Source: Alphaproteobacteria bacterium
Lineage (GTDB): Bacteria; Pseudomonadota; Alphaproteobacteria; 16-39-46; JABJFC01
Direction of reading: 5' to 3'
Length of the DNA: 37,496 nucleotides
NCBI GenBank assembly: GCA_018662925.1
Contig: JABJFC010000049.1
Span: forward strand, 1-37,496
The notes beneath the pieces were generated by a model, which saw only the letters and a program-made list of their open reading frames with translations, was not told the origin of the DNA and made no database searches. Each line of letters opens with the position of its first letter. Positions within the stretch are counted from its first letter, which is position 1. Both the position numbers and the translations under genes were made by a program. This document shows, piece by piece, positions 1 to 5,973 of this stretch.

Positions 1-204
1 ATTTAGAGTAACTTTTAGCGCTTTGGGTCAATTATTGCTGATTTAAAAATTTAACACCTAAAAAAACTCGCGCTCGATCGAAAAAACTGCGTCCCCTTGA
101 ACTTGAAGGAGAAATGTAACTTCCTATCGCGGATTTTGGGCCCCACTCCAACCAATAAAATCATCTGATTCCCATTGGTTTGAAATCAAAATGTGGCAAA
201 TTTG

Positions 205-233
205 TTGACAGAAAAACCTATGCTTCATAAAGT
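205..233 (+). promoter_or_regulatory. Candidate sigma70 promoter upstream of the first glycosyltransferase
   Basis: A perfect TTGACA (205-210) is followed after 17 bases by TAAAGT (228-233), which matches 4 of 6 bases of TATAAT. The rest of 1-265 holds no gene that I can see. It contains a 7-bp inverted repeat, AACCAAT (150-156) with ATTGGTT (174-180), just upstream of the -35 box. Another, AAAGTTG/CAACTTT (229-245), overlaps the proposed -10. Either could be an operator or a 5'-leader hairpin. The -10 is weak, so this is tentative. Confidence 0.35.
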
Positions 234-265
234 TGCCACAACTTTTTGGAGCTTTTAGAGTATTC

Positions 266-1198
266 ATGAACAAATCTGAGTCTGGTGTATCTTTCGTTGT
301 ACCCGTTTACAATAAGGCCACTTATCTGCCCGAAGTCCTTCTGGCTATACAGAACCAACGGGGAGATTTTGAGCGTGAATTTATTTTTATAGATGATGGG
401 TCGACCGATGAGTCATTAACTTTATTGAAAAAGCTGACGTCTAAATGGAAGCACGTTCGGATCATTGAACAAAAAAATCATGGATCATCCCATGCGACCA
501 ATCAAGGAATCATGGCGGCGCGGTTGTCTTACATCAAATTTGTGGATGCAGATGACTTGTTGGGTGAGTACGCAACAAAGACGCTTTTGAACGGACTAGA
601 ACAAAACCCTCAAGCATGCCTCGCCTATGGGGACGTTCAGCGGTACAAAGATCGCAATGATATTGACTTAAGTTTTTACACTGATCAGCCAGAGATTCAT
701 CAGATCCATAACCCCTTGAAGGCGGCTCTTAAAAATAGCCTTTTCAATCCCACACAGTTTTTAGCCAGAACCACAGCTTGTCAGAAAGTAGGCGGCTGTG
801 ACGAACGAATCAGATATTCTCAGGAGTACACTCTGACCATACGGCTTGCCCTTGAAGGAGACTTTGTTAAAGTTCATATGCCTATGGCCTATCTTCCCGA
901 GGAAGTAACGGGGCGTCTTTCCAATAATGTTGGCCGACAGCTACAGCGTGTCACCATGGCGTGTGCAAATTTTATGAGGGACCATCCACAGGTCCCTCGG
1001 GAAATAAAAAAGTTTGTGTGTCATCGTGCAGCAGGACGTTCGTGGAAATACCTGCATCGCCATCACGGAGAGAGTCATTTCTCCAAGTGGTTTTATTATA
1101 GTATCGCTTCTTACTTTGTTCCGGATAGGAAAACGGTTTCCTTCCTGGAGAATTGCGCGCAAGCATTTGATAAAGCAGAACAAAATGTCCATATATAG
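266..1198 (+). CDS. Family 2 (GT-A) glycosyltransferase
   Basis: This predicted inverting glycosyltransferase of 310 residues should transfer a sugar from a nucleotide donor onto a growing surface glycan at the cytoplasmic face of the membrane. The N-terminus has the GT2 opening (VSFVVPVYNKATYLPEVLLAI), the nucleotide-binding IDDGSTDES stretch, and a DADD metal/donor motif at residues 94-97 (the DXD equivalent). No membrane segment is evident. The ATG at 266 is preferred to an in-frame TTG at 233, because the TTG lies inside a hairpin and lacks a ribosome-binding site, while GGAG (248-251) precedes the ATG at a long spacing. The gene is 32 bp upstream of the AsnB-like gene and probably cotranscribed with it. 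The acceptor and sugar cannot be told from sequence. Confidence 0.85.
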   Translation: MNKSESGVSFVVPVYNKATYLPEVLLAIQNQRGDFEREFIFIDDGSTDESLTLLKKLTSKWKHVRIIEQKNHGSSHATNQGIMAARLSYIKFVDADDLLGEYATKTLLNGLEQNPQACLAYGDVQRYKDRNDIDLSFYTDQPEIHQIHNPLKAALKNSLFNPTQFLARTTACQKVGGCDERIRYSQEYTLTIRLALEGDFVKVHMPMAYLPEEVTGRLSNNVGRQLQRVTMACANFMRDHPQVPREIKKFVCHRAAGRSWKYLHRHHGESHFSKWFYYSIASYFVPDRKTVSFLENCAQAFDKAEQNVHI

Positions 1199-1230
1199 TA
1201 GACCCATTTACAGGAAGTGGTCATAGCTTC

Positions 1231-3192
1231 ATGTGTGGATTTGCAGGATTTTTCGATTTTCAAAAGAGTCTTCGGACTCAAGAATACGCCTTTGTTGTTG
1301 ATAAGATGGCAACGACACTTACCCACCGTGGTCCTGACGATTCTGGGGTTTGGGTTGATGAATCTAAAGGAATAGCCTTAGGGTTTCGGAGACTCTCTAT
1401 TATGGATCTTTCCGTAGAAGGCCATCAGCCAATGCTGTCCAAGGATGGTCGGTATGTGATTGTATTCAATGGGGAAATCTATAATTTTAAGGCCCTCCGT
1501 CAGCAGCTAGATCAAGAAAGAAAAATTCCATGGAACGGGCATTCTGATACGGAAGTTCTTGTGGAGTCCGTTGCCCATTGGGGGTTCCATAAGACTTTAG
1601 AAGCATTGGAGGGAATGTTTTCTATTGCTCTTTGGGATCGAAAAGAAGAGAGCCTTTCTTTGGCTCGAGATCGTTTTGGGGAAAAGCCTCTTTACTATGG
1701 TTGGATGGGCAACGTCTTTCTTTTTGGATCAGAGTTGAAGGCCTTAGTTCAGCATCCCTCTTGGAAGGGGGAAGTGGATCGAGATAGCCTAGGACAGTTT
1801 TTGAGGTACGGCTATATTCCTGCGCCAAAGAGCATTTTTCAAGGCATCAATAAATTGCTGCCAGGACGATTTTTAACCTTATCTCCAAGGGATTTTCAGA
1901 CGAGAACGGAGCATATTGCACTCTACTGGAAAGCGAGTGATAAGGCCGCGGACTCCAAGAAAAATCCATGGGGTGGCAGTATTCCCGAAGCTGTGGATGC
2001 TCTCGAGAATGCCCTTGAGAAAAGCGTTGCTCAGCGCTTGCATGCCGACGTGCCTTTGGGAGCTTTCTTATCTGGTGGCATTGATTCTTCTATGGTTGTT
2101 GCCTTGATGCAAAAAAAGGCCTCAAAGCCCATTCAAACCTATACCATTGGTTTTGAGGATCGGCGTTTCAATGAAGCGCACCAAGCAAAGCAGGTGGCGG
2201 AGCATTTGGGCACGGATCACACAGAAGTTTATGTGAACGAATCACATATTTTGGAGCAGATACGAAATCTTCCCCTTGTTTATGATGAGCCTTTTGCAGA
2301 TGTGTCCCAACTGCCCACATGTTTGTTGACGCAAATAACCCGTCAGCATGTAAAAGTTGCCCTTTCGGGCGATGGGGGTGACGAATTTTTTGGAGGATAT
2401 CCTCGTTACGAGAAAGCATTTCAGGACTGGAAAGGAATCTCCAGCTTTCCTGATTCCGTTCGTACGCTTATGAAAAAGATGCCGGTTCAATTGATTGCTA
2501 ATTGTTTGAATCAGGCTGGGGGTTTAAAAAAACGACCTTCACGGCCGGGTGATAAGCTTTTGAAACTTTCAAAGAAATGGGCATGTCAGACACCACAAGA
2601 GGTGTATGAGCGATATCAAGCTCCGGGGGCGTTGTTTGGGCAAGTGGCAGCTGGAGAGAGTCTAGATTCAACTGCTTTCACTCAGGAGGCCTGTAGTGCC
2701 CATGGTATGGCTTCACTTCCTGAACAGTTTATGTTTTTGGATTCCCAAATATATTTGCCCGATGATCTAGAAGTCAAAATGGATCGGGCAAGTATGTCTG
2801 TGGGTCTGGAGGTGCGGGCTCCCTTTTTGGATCATAATTTGGCAGAACTTTCCTGGAGGATGCCTTGGGAATGGAAGAGTCATCCTTCTGAGGGAGCTAA
2901 ATGGATTCTTCGACAGGCGCTGTATCGATATGTGCCCTCAGAACTGGTGGACCGACCTAAACAGGGCTTTGAAGTGCCCATTGGTGATTGGTTGCGGAAA
3001 GGTCTGAGATCCTGGGCTGACGATTTGCTTAATAGCAACCAAATGAAAACGCAGGGATTTTTAAATCAGGAATATATTTTGAAACTATGGGATGCTCACC
3101 AACGGGGACGAAATCTACACAATATCTTATGGCCGGTTCTTGTTTTTCAGCAGTGGGCGTCTCAGTGGCTCGGGGAAAAGATTGTTGACTAA
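1231..3192 (+). CDS. asnB: AsnB-like glutamine-dependent amidotransferase (asparagine synthetase family), copy 1
   Basis: This 653-residue, two-domain enzyme has an N-terminal class II glutaminase domain. The nucleophile is Cys2 (MCGFAGFF), supported by RGPDDSG, FNGEIYNF and GHSDTEVL. The ATP-pyrophosphatase synthetase domain follows, with the P-loop SGGIDSS at about residues 281-287 and SGDGGDEFFGGYPRY. The family moves ammonia from glutamine to an ATP-activated carboxylate. In glycan loci, relatives such as WbpS are thought to amidate uronic acids rather than make asparagine. Length is close to the long AsnB type of such loci. AGGAAG lies upstream of the ATG, and Met1 must be removed to expose the Cys2 nucleophile. 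A paralogue sits at 8316-10250. True asparagine synthesis remains possible. Confidence 0.88.
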   Translation: MCGFAGFFDFQKSLRTQEYAFVVDKMATTLTHRGPDDSGVWVDESKGIALGFRRLSIMDLSVEGHQPMLSKDGRYVIVFNGEIYNFKALRQQLDQERKIPWNGHSDTEVLVESVAHWGFHKTLEALEGMFSIALWDRKEESLSLARDRFGEKPLYYGWMGNVFLFGSELKALVQHPSWKGEVDRDSLGQFLRYGYIPAPKSIFQGINKLLPGRFLTLSPRDFQTRTEHIALYWKASDKAADSKKNPWGGSIPEAVDALENALEKSVAQRLHADVPLGAFLSGGIDSSMVVALMQKKASKPIQTYTIGFEDRRFNEAHQAKQVAEHLGTDHTEVYVNESHILEQIRNLPLVYDEPFADVSQLPTCLLTQITRQHVKVALSGDGGDEFFGGYPRYEKAFQDWKGISSFPDSVRTLMKKMPVQLIANCLNQAGGLKKRPSRPGDKLLKLSKKWACQTPQEVYERYQAPGALFGQVAAGESLDSTAFTQEACSAHGMASLPEQFMFLDSQIYLPDDLEVKMDRASMSVGLEVRAPFLDHNLAELSWRMPWEWKSHPSEGAKWILRQALYRYVPSELVDRPKQGFEVPIGDWLRKGLRSWADDLLNSNQMKTQGFLNQEYILKLWDAHQRGRNLHNILWPVLVFQQWASQWLGEKIVD

Positions 3193-3280
3193 TAGGTATG
3201 GAGTTGGTAAACAGACTCACCAATTGGGGCCATTTAGGCTCGCTTAGGCGACCATTAGTAAGATTTGTATAGGTGACAGT

Positions 3281-3406
3281 ATGAAAGTTGTAAATTCTTT
3301 AAAGACTTTAAAAACACGTGATAAAGCTTGTCGTGTTATTCGTCGCCATGGTCGTGTTTACGTTATTAACAAGCTAAAGCCCCGTTTCAAGGCACGCCAG
3401 GGCTAA
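3281..3406 (+). CDS. rpmJ: 50S ribosomal protein bL36
   Basis: This short gene encodes 41 residues beginning [19 protein letters not shown] and ending RFKARQG, the hallmark of alphaproteobacterial bL36. It is the zinc-free form: the usual four-ligand Cys/His set is missing and only one Cys (residue 17) is present. bL36 binds 23S rRNA in the large subunit and stabilises its fold. AGGTGA (3271-3276) precedes the ATG by about five bases. The gene sits alone between the AsnB-like gene and the regulator cassette, with its own downstream terminators. The 88 bases before it carry only a weak promoter-like signal (TTAGGC, then TGTATA). It separates two parts of the glycan locus without belonging to either. 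Confidence 0.93.
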   Translation: MKVVNSLKTLKTRDKACRVIRRHGRVYVINKLKPRFKARQG

Positions 3407-3425
3407 TTCCAGTAGAGTATTGGCT

Positions 3426-3452
3426 GGGATTGATGATTTATCCCTATTTTTT
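3426..3452 (+). terminator. Weak candidate intrinsic terminator after rpmJ
   Basis: GGGAT (3426-3430) pairs with ATCCC (3440-3444) across a 9-base loop and is followed by TATTTTTT. The stem is only five pairs, so it may be an auxiliary to the stronger terminator about 25 bases downstream. Confidence 0.35.
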
Positions 3453-3475
3453 AGTAAGTTAGTTTCTGTATTTTT

Positions 3476-3499
3476 CACAAGATATCTCTTGTGTTTTTT
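3476..3499 (+). terminator. Strong Rho-independent terminator
   Basis: CACAAGA (3476-3482) pairs perfectly with TCTTGTG (3487-3493) over a TATC tetraloop, and six T residues follow directly (3494-3499). It ends the rpmJ transcript and insulates the following promoter and regulator cassette. Confidence 0.8.
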
Positions 3500-3512
3500 C
3501 AGGTTAAGTTGC

Positions 3513-3541
3513 TTGACATCATCCCCTATTGGATCTACGTT
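3513..3541 (+). promoter_or_regulatory. Sigma70-type promoter of the regulator/antiterminator cassette
   Basis: A perfect TTGACA (3513-3518) lies 17 bases from TACGTT (3536-3541), a 3-of-6 match to the -10 consensus. It sits 14 bp after the strong terminator and about 40 bp before the regulator ATG. A palindrome, CATGATCATG (3547-3556), lies just downstream of the -10, near the expected transcription start, and could be an operator, for example for autoregulation. It is probably also the main promoter for the large operon that follows. Confidence 0.55.
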
Positions 3542-3581
3542 CACGCCATGATCATGTGGTTGAAGTTAGGTGCTAAAATCT

Positions 3582-4184
3582 ATGGCAACATTTCGAAATT
3601 CTAAAGATGCGGTTGAGTGCGAAGTAATGGTTCGACTCATGAGTACTATTGAGGGAGAGCCTGAAATATCTCAACGGAGTTTGGCTGCGGAATTGGGGAT
3701 TGCAGTGGGCTTGGTCAATATCTATCTGAAGCGCTTAATCCATAAGGGATATGTTCGGGTAAGTCAGGTACCTGCTCGTCGATTTGCTTATTTTGTGACT
3801 TCCCAAGGTTTAGTAGAAAAAAGCCAAATGATTTCCGACTACTTAAGCAATTCTCTGACTTTCTTTCGAAATGCGAGATCTCAGTGTGATCAGCTTGCAC
3901 AGCTGTGTGAGGAGGCAGGTTGGAAGAAAATAGCCCTATTGGGAGAGGGTGAGATTGCAGAAGTTATGCAATTGGTTTCCCATCAATTTTCCTATGATCT
4001 CAGTATTGTTGAAATTTCTGAACTTGCAGGAACCCAGTTTGATTGTGTTATTGTCACAGATATCATAAGCCCCCAGAAGATCTTTGATTCCCTTAAAGCA
4101 CAGTGGCCGGAAGAAAGAATCCTTACCTTGCCGTTGTCACATATCTCGCGGAAGGTATTATCTCGTAAGGAGAAAGCAGCATGA
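3582..4184 (+). CDS. Winged-helix (MarR/EPS-associated type) transcriptional regulator
   Basis: This 200-residue protein has an N-terminal winged helix-turn-helix at about residues 20-85. The likely recognition segment is QRSLAAELGIAVGLVNIYLKR, followed by a wing (KGYVRVSQVPARRFAYFVT). The C-terminal part, from about residue 105, looks Rossmann-like (KIALLGEGEIAEVMQLV, then FDCVIVTDI) and may sense a small molecule. The N-terminal half resembles small MarR-type regulators found beside exopolysaccharide clusters. ATG 3582 is chosen over an in-frame GTG at 3570 because AGGTG (3568-3572) lies nine bases upstream of the ATG. The stop overlaps the next start (ATGA), so the protein is translationally coupled to the NusG paralogue. 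A locus-specific regulator is the likely role; the effector is unknown. Confidence 0.75.
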   Translation: MATFRNSKDAVECEVMVRLMSTIEGEPEISQRSLAAELGIAVGLVNIYLKRLIHKGYVRVSQVPARRFAYFVTSQGLVEKSQMISDYLSNSLTFFRNARSQCDQLAQLCEEAGWKKIALLGEGEIAEVMQLVSHQFSYDLSIVEISELAGTQFDCVIVTDIISPQKIFDSLKAQWPEERILTLPLSHISRKVLSRKEKAA

Positions 4185-4681
4185 AGCGTTGGTACGTTGC
4201 CCATACTCAGGTTTACGGGGAATCTAAAGCCGAAGACCATCTTAGGGCTCAAGGCTTCTCTGTATACATTCCTCGCATTAAAACTCTTCGACGCCATGCT
4301 CGGAAAGTAGAGACCATTCTGGCCCCCCTTTTTCCGCGATATATTTTCGTTGGCTTTGATGTGGAACAGGACCGCTGGAAGGCTATTGATTCTACCAGAG
4401 GGGTTTCTTATTTATTGCGTCACGAGGAAAAACCACTCTCTGTGCCTACGGGAGTTGTAGAAGAGTTGCAGGAACAAGAAGATGAGCAGGAAGGCTTGTC
4501 GCTTTCGTCGTTAGCTCTTTTCAAAAGGGGAGAGCGAGTTGAAGTTTTAGACGGCGTTTTTGCCGGTCACGTTGGTGTTTTTGAAGAGATGACCACTCAT
4601 GCACGCGTTCAATTGCTTCTTTCCTGTTTGGGCCGAGAAGTAAAAGTGGCTCTTCCCATACATACCATAAAGGCGGCTTAA
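4181..4681 (+). CDS. NusG-family specialised transcription antiterminator (RfaH/LoaP-like)
   Basis: This protein of 166 residues has an N-terminal NGN domain (MKRWYVAHTQ, QGFSVYIPRIKT, APLFPRYIFVGF, then GVSYLLR). A C-terminal KOW domain starts at about residue 112 (FKRGERVEVLDGVFAGHVGVF). NGN binds the RNA polymerase clamp and suppresses pausing. RfaH-type paralogues act on long glycan operons bearing a recruitment site in the leader. The placement as the last gene before a leader and a very long glycan operon, rather than in the secE-nusG-rplK cluster, argues for an operon-specific paralogue and not housekeeping NusG. It overlaps the upstream regulator by four bases. Whether it behaves like RfaH (DNA ops) or LoaP (RNA hairpin) cannot be told from the protein alone. 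Confidence 0.85.
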   Translation: MKRWYVAHTQVYGESKAEDHLRAQGFSVYIPRIKTLRRHARKVETILAPLFPRYIFVGFDVEQDRWKAIDSTRGVSYLLRHEEKPLSVPTGVVEELQEQEDEQEGLSLSSLALFKRGERVEVLDGVFAGHVGVFEEMTTHARVQLLLSCLGREVKVALPIHTIKAA

Positions 4682-4725
4682 GTTTAAAATAGCGTCTTAA
4701 TGTGTATGGTTTAAAAGTTTTCAGA

Positions 4726-4776
4726 AGTCTTGGTGATTTTCACCCAGACTGCGGCAGCCGTGGTGAAGCGGCGTTT
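4726..4776 (+). promoter_or_regulatory. Untranslated leader with hairpin and ops-like element, candidate antitermination site
   Basis: AGTCT (4726-4730) pairs with AGACT (4746-4750), and GGTGA (4732-4736) with TCACC (4740-4744). This gives a ten-pair stem with one mismatch and a TTT loop. No T-tract follows, so it is not an intrinsic terminator. Directly abutting it is GCGGCAGC (4751-4758), then CGTGG. This resembles the E. coli ops core GGCGGTAGCGTG, with one substitution and one inserted base. GCCG (4757-4760) can also pair with CGGC (4769-4772), followed by GTTTT. The position between the NusG paralogue and its presumed target operon fits a recruitment site. The identification rests on resemblance and position only. 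Confidence 0.5.
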
Positions 4777-4808
4777 TCCAAGAAATGACACTCAAGAGGA
4801 ATCCATAA

Positions 4809-5969
4809 ATGACAACAAATTATGCCTTAAAATCGAAGCCAGCCCTTCAGGCAATTCCTTTTATTGATCTGAAGACACAGCAATCGCGTATTCGCCCTCA
4901 AATTGATGCCGCTATTCAGCGGGTATTGGATCATGGAATGTATGCCATGGGTCCAGAAGTATTTGAGTTGGAAAAGGCGTTGTCGGATTTTTGTGGGGCT
5001 AAGAATGTTATTTCCTGTTCAAGTGGGACCGATGCTTTAGCGCTGATCTTAAGAGCAAAAGAAATCAGACCGGGAGATGCGGTTTTTGTTCCCAGCTTTA
5101 CTTTTGTTGCGACGGCGGAAGTTGTGACATGGTTTGGAGCGACACCTGTATTCGTGGATGTCCTGCCTGATACGTTTAATATGGACCCTGACAGTTTGAA
5201 GCAAGGCATCCAGGCGGCAAAGAAAAATGGTCTCACGCCAAAGGGCATCATTCCTGTGGGTCTTTTTGGTCAGCCGGCTGATTATGAGCCAATCGAGGCC
5301 ATTGCTGATGAGAATGGCTTGTGGGTCTTAGATGATACGGCCCAGTGTTTTGGCGCTACCTATAAAGGGCGTAAATGTGGAACAATTGGAGATGCAACAG
5401 CGACGAGTTTCTTTCCGGCCAAGCCTTTAGGATGTTATGGCGATGGGGGAGCTATCTTTACGGATAACGATGAGTTTGCCGAAATTTTAAGAAGCATGCG
5501 GATTCATGGCCAAGGGATCAACAAGTATGAAAATGTTCGTATTGGGATAACGGGTCGTCTAGATACCATCCAAGCCGCTATTTTACTTGAGAAGTTAAAA
5601 ATCTTTCCCGAAGAATTGAAACAACGCCAACGAGTTGCAGATACCTATAACGAGGCTCTTAGAGATGTGGTTCAGGTCCCAGATTTGTTGGAAGGAACCA
5701 CTTCTATTTGGGCTCAGTATACCGTTGTGCTGCAAGGGCAAGATCGTGATAAAGTTGTTGCAAATCTTAAAGCATTAGGGATTCCGACGGCTATTTATTA
5801 TCCTATTCCTCTTCATCTTCAAAAGGCCTACGATAAATTCTTGCGGGCGACAGACTCTCTTTCGGTAAGCGAAAGTCTCTCACACAAAGTACTCAGTTTG
5901 CCCATGCATCCGTATTTAGAGGAATCTGATCAATCGAGAATCATTGAGGGGGTTAGGGCCTCCCTTTAA
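4809..5969 (+). CDS. DegT/DnrJ/EryC1 sugar aminotransferase, WbpE/WlbC-like
   Basis: This PLP-dependent enzyme of 386 residues should transfer an amino group, usually from glutamate, to a keto-sugar nucleotide. The PLP lysine is K205 in FFPAKPLG, followed by CYGDGGAIFT. SCSSGTDALALIL and DDTAQCFGATY complete the fold-type I signature. The motif set is closest to the WbpE/WlbC branch, which makes UDP-2-acetamido-3-amino-uronic acid. Partner WbpA/WbpB/WbpD-type genes are not in the window, so the exact substrate is open. A uronic acid product would fit the two AsnB-like amidotransferases nearby. AGAGGAAT precedes the ATG. It is the first gene after the leader and the next gene starts five bases after its stop. 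Confidence 0.85.
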   Translation: MTTNYALKSKPALQAIPFIDLKTQQSRIRPQIDAAIQRVLDHGMYAMGPEVFELEKALSDFCGAKNVISCSSGTDALALILRAKEIRPGDAVFVPSFTFVATAEVVTWFGATPVFVDVLPDTFNMDPDSLKQGIQAAKKNGLTPKGIIPVGLFGQPADYEPIEAIADENGLWVLDDTAQCFGATYKGRKCGTIGDATATSFFPAKPLGCYGDGGAIFTDNDEFAEILRSMRIHGQGINKYENVRIGITGRLDTIQAAILLEKLKIFPEELKQRQRVADTYNEALRDVVQVPDLLEGTTSIWAQYTVVLQGQDRDKVVANLKALGIPTAIYYPIPLHLQKAYDKFLRATDSLSVSESLSHKVLSLPMHPYLEESDQSRIIEGVRASL

Positions 5970-5973
5970 TACC

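Noticed and set aside
150-180. Inverted repeat AACCAAT/ATTGGTT as a CRISPR or IS end
   Set aside because: It is a single 7-bp inverted repeat with a 17-base loop, no spacer structure and no transposase nearby.
4726-4750. Reading the leader hairpin as an intrinsic terminator
   Set aside because: No T-tract follows the stem. A G/C-rich ops-like stretch follows instead.
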